Below, one piece after another: positions 8,832 through 17,185 of a stretch of 64,000 nt of DNA. The notes beneath the pieces were generated by a model that saw nothing but the letters and a program-made list of their open reading frames with translations, searched no databases and was not told the DNA's origin. The stretch's first letter is position 1; each line of letters opens with the position of its first letter. The position numbers and the translations under genes were made by a program. Source of the stretch: Brevibacillus dissolubilis (GTDB taxonomy: Bacteria; Bacillota; Bacilli; Brevibacillales; Brevibacillaceae); contig NZ_VCNA01000008.1 in assembly GCF_006170445.1 (NCBI RefSeq), positions 124,001 to 188,000 on the forward strand. Reading direction: 5' to 3'.

Positions 8832-11003
8832 TTGTCACATGATACGAATACCCAGCAAGAACTAATCTTTGCTTTAGATATTGGAACGAGAAGTGTCGTC
8901 GGTCTGGTCGTCGCAGCCGATGGTGAACAGTATCGCGTCGTAGACTGTGCGATTCAGGAACACAGCGAGCGCTCGATGCTAGACGGTCAGATCCACGATG
9001 TGGTAGCCGTCGCCAACGTCATCAGACAGATCAAAGACCGCCTCTCGGAAAAACACGGCACACTCACACAAGTAGCAGTAGCTGCCGCCGGACGTTCCCT
9101 GCGTACGCGCCGGGTCAGCATCGAGGTCGATATCCGTCACCTGCCCACAATCCAAAAGGACGACATCCTCACGATGGAATTCTCCGCCGTACAAGAGGCG
9201 CAGGCACAGCTTGCCCATGAACTGAATGAGACGGATTCCACCCGTTACTACTGTGTCGGATATAGTGTGGTCAATTATTACTTAGATAATGAAATGATCG
9301 GAAGCTTAATCGATCAGCGCGGAGATCTGGCGCGCGTCGATGTGATTGCCACCTTCCTGCCGCGCGTGGTAGTAGACTCGCTGCTCGCTGCCTTGAAGCG
9401 CTGTGATCTGGATATGCAGGCACTCACCTTGGAGCCGATCGCCGCGATCAATGTACTGATTCCGTCCACGATGCGCCGACTCAACATCGCTTTGGTCGAT
9501 ATCGGGGCCGGGACATCTGACATCGCACTGACCGAGGAAGGAGCGATTACCGCTTACGGGATGGTTCCGGTTGCGGGCGATGAGATCACCGATGCGCTGA
9601 TGAACGCCTTTTTGCTGGACTTCCCGGTCGCCGAAGAGGTAAAGCGGGCGATCAATACAAGCGAAACCGTCAGCTTCCTCGACATCCTCGGCATGGAGCA
9701 TACGCTGACACGCGAAGAAATAACCGCCGCCATCGACAATGACATCGCCAATCTCGCCCACAAAATCGCAGGCAAAATCCTCGAGCTCAACGGCAAAGCA
9801 CCACAAGCCGTGATGCTGATCGGCGGGGGCAGTCTGACGCCCAACCTCCCAGCCAAGGTAGCAGAAATGCTTGAGATGCCGGCCGCCCGTGTCGCTGTGC
9901 GCGGTGCTGATGCGATCAAGCAATTCGTCGGTGAAAATCCGATCATCACCGGTCCTGAGTTCGTCACCCCGGTCGGGATCGCCGTCGCGGCCCGCCGCCA
10001 GCCGATCAAGTACATCACCGTGACTGTCAATGATAATCCGATACGTATTTTTGACCTTCGGAAAATGACGCTGGGAGATGCCCTGATCTCCGCTGGTCTG
10101 GATATCCGCCGTCTGCACGGTCGTCCCGGTCTGGCTATGTCACTTACCGTCAATGGCCGGATGAAGATCATTCCAGGCGGACACGGGACAGCCCCACAGA
10201 TCACCAAAAACGGCGAACCTGCCGCACTCGACACGACACTTGCCAACGATGACGTGATCCATGTGATTCCAGGCGAAAACGGACAGAATGCAAAAGCCAC
10301 GATCACCGATGTCATCGATACCGTGGATACGCTTGACCTTACCTTCAATGGAGAGCCGCTGTCACTTGGGCCAGTTGCTTTTGTCGGTGGTGTGGCACAG
10401 CCTTTTGATACCCTGCTGCAGGACCGTTCTGATGTGGAGATCCGCCTGCCCCGTACGATCTCTGAAGTGATGTGGCAAGCCGGACTGCTCGATGACGTGC
10501 CATCTGCCGCTGACAAATACCGCTTCACGCTCAACAACCGGGAGTACAGCTTCCCCCGCCACGAACTGCATCTCACACTCAACGGCAAAAACGCTACCCT
10601 GCAAGACCGTGTCAAAACAGGTGATATCATCGAGCACACACAGAAGCCCCTCTCCTTCCCGATGATCAAAGAAGTGATCCCGCCCGAAGAATGGGTTCAG
10701 GAGGAGATCAAGGTATTTTTCAACGATCAGCCGATTGCCGTCAAGACCGGACAGGTCAGCATCACGATGGACGGTCAGACCGCGGGCGAGGATCAGATCA
10801 TTCACGATGATGCCGTCATCCTGGTCAAATCAGCACAAGGCCCTGCCCCTGTATTTAGTGATGTATTCCGCTATGTAGACGTCTCCTTGGATAAGCCTGC
10901 ACAGGAAGGCTTGACCAAGCTGGTGATGCGGCTCAACGGCGAAGTCGCATCCTTTCAAACCCCGATTCATACAGGTGATAAACTGGAATTATTCTGGGAA
11001 TAA
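8832..11003 (+). CDS. FtsA-like actin-fold protein with long C-terminal extension
   Basis: The N-terminal 400 residues have the FtsA/PilM actin-ATPase fold. Phosphate-1 motif FALDIGTRSVVGL is near residue 12, phosphate-2 motif VDIGAGTSDIAL near 218, and adenosine motif VMLIGGGSLTPN near 320. The SHS2-like insertion lies between them. The remaining 300 residues hold three or four related beta-rich modules (FDLRKMTLGDAL, ISEVMWQAGLLDD and LTVNG or FNGEP-type strands). Genuine FtsA is about 420 aa and sits beside ftsZ, so this is a separate paralogue class of unknown role, annotated as cell division protein in Bacillales. I chose TTG 8832, ten bases after AAGGAG, since an upstream extension to 8667 has no support. 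A TATAAT is at 8771. Confidence 0.8.
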   Translation: MSHDTNTQQELIFALDIGTRSVVGLVVAADGEQYRVVDCAIQEHSERSMLDGQIHDVVAVANVIRQIKDRLSEKHGTLTQVAVAAAGRSLRTRRVSIEVDIRHLPTIQKDDILTMEFSAVQEAQAQLAHELNETDSTRYYCVGYSVVNYYLDNEMIGSLIDQRGDLARVDVIATFLPRVVVDSLLAALKRCDLDMQALTLEPIAAINVLIPSTMRRLNIALVDIGAGTSDIALTEEGAITAYGMVPVAGDEITDALMNAFLLDFPVAEEVKRAINTSETVSFLDILGMEHTLTREEITAAIDNDIANLAHKIAGKILELNGKAPQAVMLIGGGSLTPNLPAKVAEMLEMPAARVAVRGADAIKQFVGENPIITGPEFVTPVGIAVAARRQPIKYITVTVNDNPIRIFDLRKMTLGDALISAGLDIRRLHGRPGLAMSLTVNGRMKIIPGGHGTAPQITKNGEPAALDTTLANDDVIHVIPGENGQNAKATITDVIDTVDTLDLTFNGEPLSLGPVAFVGGVAQPFDTLLQDRSDVEIRLPRTISEVMWQAGLLDDVPSAADKYRFTLNNREYSFPRHELHLTLNGKNATLQDRVKTGDIIEHTQKPLSFPMIKEVIPPEEWVQEEIKVFFNDQPIAVKTGQVSITMDGQTAGEDQIIHDDAVILVKSAQGPAPVFSDVFRYVDVSLDKPAQEGLTKLVMRLNGEVASFQTPIHTGDKLELFWE

Positions 11004-11042
11004 CAAAAAGGCTCTTGCCGCTCAATGCGGAAGGAGCCTTTT
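11004..11042 (+). terminator. Terminator after FtsA-like gene
   Basis: AAAAGGCTC and GAGCCTTTT arms with inner GCCGC/GCGG pairing, directly after the stop. Confidence 0.8.
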
Positions 11043-11110
11043 CATCTATCCCGTTACGGCCTGATCGCCTACGGTTATTGCTGTCGACGCGGCGCGAACG
11101 GGACTTTTGC

Positions 11111-11443
11111 TCATCCCTTCACGGCTTGCGCAATCGCATCCTTCGTGATTTTCCAATGCGAGGTGTGCCACTTCACAGCACCGTCTTCGAGTAAAAAGAT
11201 CTGTGGTGATTCGTGCTTGATGCCGTAGCGGTCAGCGATTTCATTGGATACAGGGCGTGCTTCGCGGACGAGCACGACTGCGGCAGGGATATCGCTTTGT
11301 TCCCCCATAAAGCTCTGGAACTGTTCGTAAGCCGATGTGCTGATCGGGCAGATCGTGCTGTGTTTAAACAGGATGCGTTTTCCAGGCTGGCCAGCAAACG
11401 AATCCAACTGTTCAATCGTTTCTAACTGAAGTGTGTCTGTCAT
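11111..11443 (-). CDS. ytxJ: YtxJ, monothiol bacilliredoxin (BrxC)
   Basis: Thioredoxin-fold protein of the bacillithiol redox system; family members reduce S-bacillithiolated proteins. The motif STICPIS gives the single active cysteine, and HESPQIFLLEDG provides the cis-Pro strand. The 110-aa length and the KHSTxCPIS and WHTSH blocks match B. subtilis YtxJ closely. The start is the ATG at 11443 behind GAAGGGAGC; the longer upstream reading frame has no ribosome site. ytxJ lies near ccpA/aroA in B. subtilis too. Confidence 0.88.
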   Translation of the reverse strand: MTDTLQLETIEQLDSFAGQPGKRILFKHSTICPISTSAYEQFQSFMGEQSDIPAAVVLVREARPVSNEIADRYGIKHESPQIFLLEDGAVKWHTSHWKITKDAIAQAVKG

Positions 11444-11564
11444 ACTTAATTGCTCCCTTCTTCCATAAGAACCCCGAATGATACTGTTTCTGATCACAAT
11501 ATATACCATATCGGAGCGAGAAGCAATTTGCACAGACACTTCGTCTATGAAAACAGGTAGATGT

Positions 11565-11969
11565 CTAGCTGATCTGCAACAGACGCTGACGGATTTCCCC
11601 TGTCCAGTGATAATCACCAAGAGACTTCGCCAACAGATACAGATCCAACAGCTCGTCTACACGTTCTCCTACCACTTGCTGCACCGTCAGTTCATCGTCT
11701 TGCTGGTCTGCCACCATTACTAAAAGGTTGGAAAATTCTGAAACTCCTTCAAAGCCGATCTCTTGCTTCTTCGGAAATCTGCCAAGATCCTCCATCAAGC
11801 CCTTCAGATCATCCTTTACGATCTCAACGACTTGTGAATACGAACATTCATCAGCTGTACAGACATGTACAGGTACATTTTGAATTTTAACTCGGTTGCG
11901 GTAGACAACGTTGCGCAGCATGAGATCCATATCGCTGCCACAACGGCCACACTTCTTCTGGATGAGCAA
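11565..11969 (-). CDS. YgiT-type zinc-finger protein
   Basis: A 134-residue protein starting at TTG with AAGGAGAGG upstream. The N-terminus holds a Cys4-like zinc finger (CGRC near residues 7-10; C-x4-C near 36-41) resembling YgiT/MqsA-type fingers. The C-terminal two thirds are helical and acidic (VVEIVKDDLKGLMEDL, VGERVDELLDLYLLAKSLGD). No MqsA-type HTH is obvious and no toxin gene is adjacent, so I do not call it an antitoxin. Function unknown. Confidence 0.65.
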   Translation of the reverse strand: MLIQKKCGRCGSDMDLMLRNVVYRNRVKIQNVPVHVCTADECSYSQVVEIVKDDLKGLMEDLGRFPKKQEIGFEGVSEFSNLLVMVADQQDDELTVQQVVGERVDELLDLYLLAKSLGDYHWTGEIRQRLLQIS

Positions 11970-12269
11970 CGTTTTCCTCTCCTTTTTCCCTTTTATTTTA
12001 CTCTTACTCTAATTCGTGAATATAGGTTGAAATCCTGCCGCTTCTGCGTGGTACATGGTGGGAGTCGTCCCAGCTAAACCGTGTACATCCTCCTCACAAG
12101 ACTTTCACAGAACCGCCATGATTGCTGTCGTATCATCCATTTCCCCGTTTTCTCTTTCGCTAACCTAGAATGTCCTGCCAAAACTCTCATTGTTCGCGTT
12201 TATTATTCAGAAAAAAAGGAAAAGCTAGAGGATACGAAAACCACATTGCAAGTTGAAAGGATGGTACGT

Positions 12270-12509
12270 ATGCGTAAAGCAGATTTACACGTAGACCAAC
12301 ATCAGGAGCATCTGTATATTACCATTAGTGTCGGCGAGGAGTTCAAGGGGATTGACTGGAAAGCCCAGCACGATATGGAGTTCAACACCGAATGCCTCTT
12401 CTGCTCGTCTGAGAATATCACGGGCTACCGTGTTGAAGATGAAACCGGCCGGACCGGTAAAATCGCCGTATGTCCCACCTGCGAAAAAGTAAACGCTGTC
12501 TATATCTAA
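12270..12509 (+). CDS. Small zinc-ribbon protein
   Basis: A 79-residue protein, start ATG 12270 eight bases after GAAAGGA. The upstream extension of the frame to 12081 lacks a ribosome site. Two CxxC knuckles (CLFCSS and CPTCEK, about 23 residues apart) form a probable rubredoxin-like zinc ribbon at the C-terminus. The N-terminal part is charged with His residues. Function not recognised. It converges on the SLH-protease gene and shares a bidirectional terminator with it. Confidence 0.65.
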   Translation: MRKADLHVDQHQEHLYITISVGEEFKGIDWKAQHDMEFNTECLFCSSENITGYRVEDETGRTGKIAVCPTCEKVNAVYI

Positions 12510-12533
12510 TCGCTAATCGTACCCGTTCATAAG

Positions 12534-12571
12534 AAAAGGCTTCTGTCTGATCATCCGACAGAAGCCTTTTT
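12534..12571. terminator. Bidirectional terminator between zinc-ribbon and SLH-protease genes
   Basis: AAAAGGCTTCTGTC pairs with GACAGAAGCCTTTT around a short loop, with A and T tracts on both sides. Confidence 0.85.
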
Positions 12572-12588
12572 GCTTGGCTGGGAACCCC

Positions 12589-13290
12589 TTATTGGAAGCA
12601 TTCCTTAATCCAGTCTTTGAAATAAACCACGCTGATTGCTTCCCCCAGCTCTGTACCTGTAGTCTGCACCACCACGCCGATGATGTCGCCCTGCTGGTTG
12701 ATCACCGGGCCGCCCGAGTTGCCGGAGCGGACCTCCAGCTTCATCTCGAATTCCCACGGCTGATTGGGAACTTGCTCACGGGAGATTTTTCCGCTGCATG
12801 CTTTCCATGTCTCATTATGCGGGTGACCGATCGTCAGGATTTCTTCCGTGCTTTTTATGTCTGAATTTTCAGATAGACGTAGGCATGGAAATACCTCTGG
12901 TGTCTCCAGCCTCAGGATGGCTAGGTCTGCTTTGTCGTGTTTTTTCACCAGCACCGCATTGTAGATCTGCCCGTTGCGAAGCTTGGCACCCATCATCAGG
13001 CGGTCGCCGATCACATGCGCAGCCGTGATGATGTAGTTGCCCTGCACAATCGTCCCTGTTCCGTGATCGCCGTTTTTGCCGGCCAGATAGACGACCGATT
13101 CCTCCGCGATCGCCACCACCTTGCTCCATGGAAATAACAAGGCCCGACGCAGAATGGCGGCGAACTGCTCCCGCGTCACGAACTCCGTCGGGCGAAACGT
13201 ATCATCCGGAAACCCCTGCAAAAACCCCATCCGTACCGCAAACTCGATGTCATCCTTCGACCAACGATTGCTCTCGATATCTTTAAACAT
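12589..13290 (-). CDS. S1/trypsin-like serine protease with N-terminal SLH domain and no signal peptide
   Basis: Residues 1-50 form one S-layer-homology module (FKDIESNRWSKDDIEFAVRMG, then FRPTEFVTREQFAAIL). Residues 55-233 form a trypsin-fold protease with His92 (TAAHV), Asp122 (KADLAIL) and Ser192 (SGNSGGP). There is no PDZ domain, so it is HtrA-like rather than full HtrA. The SLH module begins at residue 2 with no signal sequence, although SLH domains normally anchor exported proteins to wall polymers. The start is ATG 13290 behind AAGGGGGTGAT. Total 233 aa. Confidence 0.85.
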   Translation of the reverse strand: MFKDIESNRWSKDDIEFAVRMGFLQGFPDDTFRPTEFVTREQFAAILRRALLFPWSKVVAIAEESVVYLAGKNGDHGTGTIVQGNYIITAAHVIGDRLMMGAKLRNGQIYNAVLVKKHDKADLAILRLETPEVFPCLRLSENSDIKSTEEILTIGHPHNETWKACSGKISREQVPNQPWEFEMKLEVRSGNSGGPVINQQGDIIGVVVQTTGTELGEAISVVYFKDWIKECFQ

Positions 13291-13518
13291 GGTATCACCC
13301 CCTTCTTCTGGCACAGTACGTTCTACTCAAGATGTATGAAAAATCTGATACAAAAGTGCGTACATGCCCCTGTGCAAATGCGGGTTTTCGCCAAAGTTAG
13401 GTGTGTGCATCGAAAAACATTAAAAAAAATAGGCATATGCCGTTACACAGACCGACGCTGCCCCATATGTTAGGGGTGTAAGCAATAAGCTTGCTAAAGA
13501 AAAAAGGAGGAGTTAAAC

Positions 13519-13611
13519 ATGAGCAGCATTTTTAACGGCGACTTCGATGACTTCGTGTTGATTCTGGTACTCTTCATCCTGTTGGTAATCGTTGGAGCCT
13601 CTGAAGACTAA
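13519..13611 (+). CDS. YjcZ-like small hydrophobic peptide, paralogue 1
   Basis: Thirty codons with AAAGGAGGAG upstream. It has an acidic N-terminus (FNGDFDDF), a single membrane-spanning helix (LILVLFILLVIVG) and a short acidic tail. The helix resembles the YjcZ sporulation-peptide family (FALIVVLFILLIIVG), where the N-terminus is usually Gly/Tyr-rich. It is one of three tandem copies. Confidence 0.75.
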   Translation: MSSIFNGDFDDFVLILVLFILLVIVGASED

Positions 13612-13667
13612 ACCAACTACCATATAGTCATTGGTCATCAGTATATACAAAAAGGGAGGAATTTGAT

Positions 13668-13760
13668 ATGAGCAGCATCTTCAATGGCGATTTTGACGAT
13701 TTCACACTGATCTTGGTTCTCTTCATCCTTCTCGTAATCATCGCAGTAGCGATCGACTAA
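13668..13760 (+). CDS. YjcZ-like small hydrophobic peptide, paralogue 2
   Basis: Thirty codons behind AAGGGAGGAATTTGAT. It is nearly identical to paralogue 1 through FNGDFDDF and LILVLFILLVII and differs in the last residues (AVAID). Conservation at protein level with synonymous changes supports real coding. Family membership is inferred from the helix only. Confidence 0.75.
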   Translation: MSSIFNGDFDDFTLILVLFILLVIIAVAID

Positions 13761-13844
13761 TCCAGCCAACACAACACACAACACTCTTGCCCATCACTCT
13801 GACACCCAGCCAATGGTTAACACTCTAAAGGGGGAATTTCGATC

Positions 13845-13934
13845 ATGGGTTTCTTCAACGGCGATTTTGACGACTTCGCGCTGATCCTGGTACTCTTCAT
13901 CCTGCTCGTAATCATTGGTGCGGCTGAAGATTAA
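13845..13934 (+). CDS. YjcZ-like small hydrophobic peptide, paralogue 3
   Basis: Twenty-nine codons with AAAGGGGGAATTTCGATC upstream. It starts MGFFNGDFDDF, with the same hydrophobic helix and a GAAED tail. It is last of the tandem trio and followed by a strong terminator, so the three are probably one short transcript. Confidence 0.75.
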   Translation: MGFFNGDFDDFALILVLFILLVIIGAAED

Positions 13935-13950
13935 TCGAGGCAAAATCCTT

Positions 13951-13991
13951 AAAATAAAAGGGTCGACCACTCCGGTCGGCCCTTTTATTTT
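13951..13991 (+). terminator. Terminator of the YjcZ-like trio
   Basis: AAAATAAAAGGGTCGACC pairs with GGTCGGCCCTTTTATTTT, with a T-rich 3' side. Confidence 0.85.
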
Positions 13992-14086
13992 AACTAATCC
14001 GTAAAAAAAATTTTATAAAGGGTTCGATTTTTTCTATATTTGGAGTAGAATAATTAGTAACTTATCAAAAGGTGGGGTACATACCT

Positions 14087-15199
14087 ATGAAAGATCCTCG
14101 TTTAGAACAATTAGCACGCAATCTGGTCAACTATTCCATTCGCGCTCAAAAAGGCGAAAACGTCCTGATCCACTCCATTGGCGAGCAACACGATCTGGTG
14201 AAAGCTGTGATCCGTGAAGTGTACGCTGTCGGTGCACATCCTTATGTACAGCTGGTTGATCCAGCGATCCAGCGTGAACTTATGTTTGGTGTAAGTGAAG
14301 AGCAGGCAGCAGTCATCCGTGAACACGAAGTGGAATTCATGAAAAAGATGGATTGCTACATCGGCATCCGCGGCGGCAACAACATCAACGAATCCTCTGA
14401 CGTGCCAGACGACAAGATGAGCCTCTGGTCCCGTCTGATCCAACGCCCGATCCAAGACATCCGCGTACCACAAACCAGATGGGTGGTTCTGCGTTATCCG
14501 AACCCATCCATGGCACAGCTGGCGAACATGAGCACAGATGCATTCGAGGATTTCTACTTCCAAGTGTGTAACCTCGACTACAGCAAAATGGACAAAGCCA
14601 TGGATTCCCTCGTGGATCTGATGAACAAAACCGACAAAGTACGCATCACCGGTCCAGGCACTGACCTGACCTTCTCCATCAAGGATATCCCAGCAATCAA
14701 ATGTGCAGGGAACTACAACATCCCAGACGGTGAAGTCTTCACCGCTCCAGTGCGCGATTCCATCAACGGTACTCTGTCCTACAACGCTCCATCCCCTTAC
14801 CACGGCTTCACCTTCGAAAATGTGAAGCTTACCTTCAAAGACGGTAAAATCGTCGAAGCGACTGCCAACGACACCGAGCGCATCAACAAAATCTTCGACA
14901 CAGACGAAGGCGCACGCTATGTAGGTGAATTCGCAATCGGCGTAAACCCATACATCCAAAACCCAATGAAAGACATCCTGTTCGATGAAAAAATCGACGG
15001 CAGCTTCCACTTCACACCAGGTCAATGCTACGATGAAGCACCAAATGGCAACAAATCCTCCATTCACTGGGATCTCGTCAACATCCAGCGTCCAGAGTGG
15101 GGCGGTGGCGAAATCTACTTCGATGACCGCCTGATCCGTAAAGATGGCCGCTTCGTTGTACCTGAACTCGAAGTGCTGAACCCTGAGAACCTGAAATAA
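14087..15199 (+). CDS. M29-family metal-dependent aminopeptidase
   Basis: Leucyl-type cytoplasmic aminopeptidase of the thermophilic/AmpS-PepS family (M29), releasing N-terminal residues with a two-metal centre. The 370-aa product has the family landmarks: an N-terminal LARNLVNYSIRAQKGENVLI block, GTDLTFSIKD, GEVFTAP with its metal Glu, EFAIGVNP and IHWDLV with the C-terminal metal ligands. I chose ATG 14087 behind AAGGTGGGG; an in-frame GTG 15 bases upstream is part of the ribosome site. Monocistronic. Confidence 0.92.
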   Translation: MKDPRLEQLARNLVNYSIRAQKGENVLIHSIGEQHDLVKAVIREVYAVGAHPYVQLVDPAIQRELMFGVSEEQAAVIREHEVEFMKKMDCYIGIRGGNNINESSDVPDDKMSLWSRLIQRPIQDIRVPQTRWVVLRYPNPSMAQLANMSTDAFEDFYFQVCNLDYSKMDKAMDSLVDLMNKTDKVRITGPGTDLTFSIKDIPAIKCAGNYNIPDGEVFTAPVRDSINGTLSYNAPSPYHGFTFENVKLTFKDGKIVEATANDTERINKIFDTDEGARYVGEFAIGVNPYIQNPMKDILFDEKIDGSFHFTPGQCYDEAPNGNKSSIHWDLVNIQRPEWGGGEIYFDDRLIRKDGRFVVPELEVLNPENLK

Positions 15200-15219
15200 T
15201 CTTCATCCACTTTGTGCAA

Positions 15220-15264
15220 AAGACCTGTCCGACGGGGAATCTCCTCGTGTAGACAGGTCTTCTT
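15220..15264 (+). terminator. Terminator after aminopeptidase
   Basis: AAGACCTGTC pairs with GACAGGTCTT, followed by a T-rich tail. Confidence 0.8.
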
Positions 15265-15290
15265 TCTTTGTTTATGTAATAGCTCCGGCA

Positions 15291-15377
15291 GGAGCGGGAG
15301 AATGATCTGTTTTCCAGTTGCCTTTCCCTCACCTTCGTTCGGCCGGTCGCCTTACAAACAGATCATTCTCCCGCTCC
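15291..15377. repeat. Type A palindromic element, copy A3
   Basis: Perfect 22-bp arms at 15291-15312 and 15356-15377. The core reads CCAGTTGCCTTTCCCTC, then TTCGTTCGGCCGGTCGCC on the plus strand, the same orientation as A1. Confidence 0.85.
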
Positions 15378-15518
15378 TCTCATCGCTCCAACTGTAGCAA
15401 AGCAAAAGAAAAAAGATATAGATAAATAAGTAGCTCCTACCGTTACAACTGAGTTTTTGCTTGAATGTAAGCCAGATTCATCAGTACTATACCACCTGCT
15501 TCACACATCATAGACAGC

Positions 15519-15553
15519 AAAAAGACTGCCGATCGCACATCCGGCAGTCTTTT
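15519..15553. terminator. Hairpin terminator between A3 and A4
   Basis: AAAAGACTGCCG pairs with CGGCAGTCTTTT. It is usable on either strand and may stop padR transcription. The rest of 15378-15693 shows no gene. Confidence 0.6.
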
Positions 15554-15693
15554 CAAAAAGGTAATAGATTCAATCATCTAGAATATTCCAGCAATCACTC
15601 TCACTTGCTTTTCTACCTATTTTCCTCTATCACCAACGTATCTTAAGCTTAGCAGGTCGGCGGACACTCTTGAAGAAGCCGGCTAGGAGAACA

Positions 15694-15780
15694 AGAGCGT
15701 GAGGATCATCTGTTTGTAAGGAGACCGGCCCCTCTAACGAGGGGGAGTTGCGACTGGAAAACAGATGATCCTCACGCTCT
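15694..15780. repeat. Type A palindromic element, copy A4 (opposite orientation to A3)
   Basis: Perfect 22-bp arms at 15694-15715 and 15759-15780. The core GTAAGGAGACCGGC, then a CCCCTCTAACGAGGGG mini-hairpin, then GCGACTGG, is in the orientation of A2. Confidence 0.85.
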
Positions 15781-15811
15781 CTGCTCGAGTATCCACCTAA
15801 TCCAAAAAGGT

Positions 15812-16354
15812 CTACACCCCAACCGCTTGAGATACGTTAACCGTCTTCAACTCATCCTTCTTCTTCTCAATGAAGTTGATCGCCGCTTCGAGCTGGTTCA
15901 GGGAATACTCCCAACATAATTTTTGGTATGGATCGAGGTCTGCCTCCGCTTTAGCGAGTGTGCGGTTCATATCAGCATACATTTTCTTTTGGAATTGCAG
16001 GCTGGTTTCCAGAAGCTCGCTTTGCTCTTCCTCTGTGCGAAGGCCGGAGAAGAACATGCGTACCAGCATATCGGAACGCAGTACAGGTGCCTGCAGATCG
16101 GTATCCATTTCTTGATGGAAGTACTCTTTGCCTTTTTCAGTGATGCTGTACATGATTTTGTTAGGTTTGCCGGATTGCAGGATCTCACGCTTGGTTACAT
16201 AGCCGTCTTGCTCCAGTTTGCGCAGGGCTGGATAGATCGCACCATAGCTTGCATCATAAAAGAAACCGATGCTGTTGGAGAAAAATTGTTTAATGTCATA
16301 ACCACTCATCTCTTTATAGTTCAAAAACCCTAAAATAATCGCTTTAACGTCCAT
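15812..16354 (-). CDS. PadR-family transcriptional regulator
   Basis: Winged-helix repressor of 180 aa. The N-terminal PadR domain runs about residues 1-85 (ILGFLNYKEMSGYDIKQFF, YDASYGAIYPALRKLEQDGYV, YSITEKGKEYF), followed by a C-terminal Vir-type helical dimerisation domain. It starts at ATG behind CGGAGGAGA. PadR proteins usually repress a neighbouring gene by ligand or stress sensing. No obvious target gene is divergent here except the split protease at 16571. The intergenic 16355-16570 holds its promoter region. Confidence 0.9.
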   Translation of the reverse strand: MDVKAIILGFLNYKEMSGYDIKQFFSNSIGFFYDASYGAIYPALRKLEQDGYVTKREILQSGKPNKIMYSITEKGKEYFHQEMDTDLQAPVLRSDMLVRMFFSGLRTEEEQSELLETSLQFQKKMYADMNRTLAKAEADLDPYQKLCWEYSLNQLEAAINFIEKKKDELKTVNVSQAVGV

Positions 16355-16570
16355 TATTATCTCCTCCGTTTTTCCTGTATTTTGAATATTTGTCTTAATC
16401 TTCTAGAACATTATAAAGGCTATGGCTATGCTTCATCAAGATATCGTGAAATTTTTTATACTTTTGTTATTCATTCTTTAGATTTTGGTTAATTCCTAAT
16501 TTGGGCTTCCCCCCTATTCATTCACACCATAAGATGATGTATACCTATTCCGTCGTGAGGGGATGAACTG

Positions 16571-17185
16571 GTGAAAAAGCGATGGTCCCACTTTGTCAAA
16601 CAAAACTACATGCAAAGCAGCAGTCTCCACCCGTTTAACTTCTTTGTTCCCCTTGTGGAGCAGGTGAAAAATGGAGTCGTATCCATTGTTACGGAAGACA
16701 CACCAAGTTCCTCGGATATCGGACAGCTTTTACAAGAATTCCTACGCACAGGCCAATTTGAACAGGTGGCATCGGAACGCAGCTTCGGTTCCGGTTTCAT
16801 CTTTCATCCCAAAGGTTATATCCTGACCAGCGAACACGTCGTTGGCAACTCCCAATCGATCCTCGTCAAGCTGTGCAACGGGAAAGTGTACGAAGCACAG
16901 ACCGTCTTTAAAGACCATCTGCGTGATTATGCTGTGATTAAAATAAATGCCGATCATAAGCTGCAAGCATTGCCCCTGGGCCAATCAGCAGATGCCAAAG
17001 TTGGCGAGTGGGTTATCAGTGTCGGCAGTCCTTTGGGTCTGGAAAACTCGGTTACAGACGGCTGCATACGATCACACCCAAAAACCTACTGGCGGACATC
17101 ACCCGCTTTTGGCTTGGACAGCGACTGGGCCAAAAAACGGTACAAATCTTGTATTTCTTCTTTTGTGGCGGGATGGGGCGGGTAG
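16571..17185 (+). pseudogene. HtrA-like serine protease, N-terminal half, cut at a recombination junction
   Basis: Codons 1-163 (to base 17059) are the first half of a trypsin-fold HtrA-type protease. His89 is in TSEHVV, Asp119 in LRDYAVIKI, and the homology ends at VGSPLGLENSVT. After base 17059 the frame runs 41 codons into unrelated sequence and stops. The serine half with GNSGGP is missing here and is found on the opposite strand at 28575-28805. Joining the two at the shared CAGAC core gives one in-frame 239-codon ORF (Ser197). No signal peptide or transmembrane anchor is clear. The start is GTG 16571 behind GAGGGGATG. It may be switched off only in this DNA orientation rather than dead. 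Confidence 0.85.
17037..17080 (+). other. Left hybrid recombination site (attL-like)
   Basis: The left side is protease coding sequence ending GGTTA. The core CAGAC is at 17055-17059. The right side (17060-17079) is GGCTGCATACGATCACACCC. That right half matches the reverse complement of the left half of the site at 28790-28830 in 16 of 20 positions. This is as expected for the two arms of one palindromic attP. Confidence 0.8.

Noticed and set aside
11565-11969. MqsA-type antitoxin
   Set aside because: YgiT-like zinc finger only; no HTH domain and no neighbouring toxin gene.
16571-17185. Simple frameshift explanation for the truncated protease
   Set aside because: No continuation is found in other plus-strand frames downstream; the missing half is on the opposite strand 11.5 kb away.
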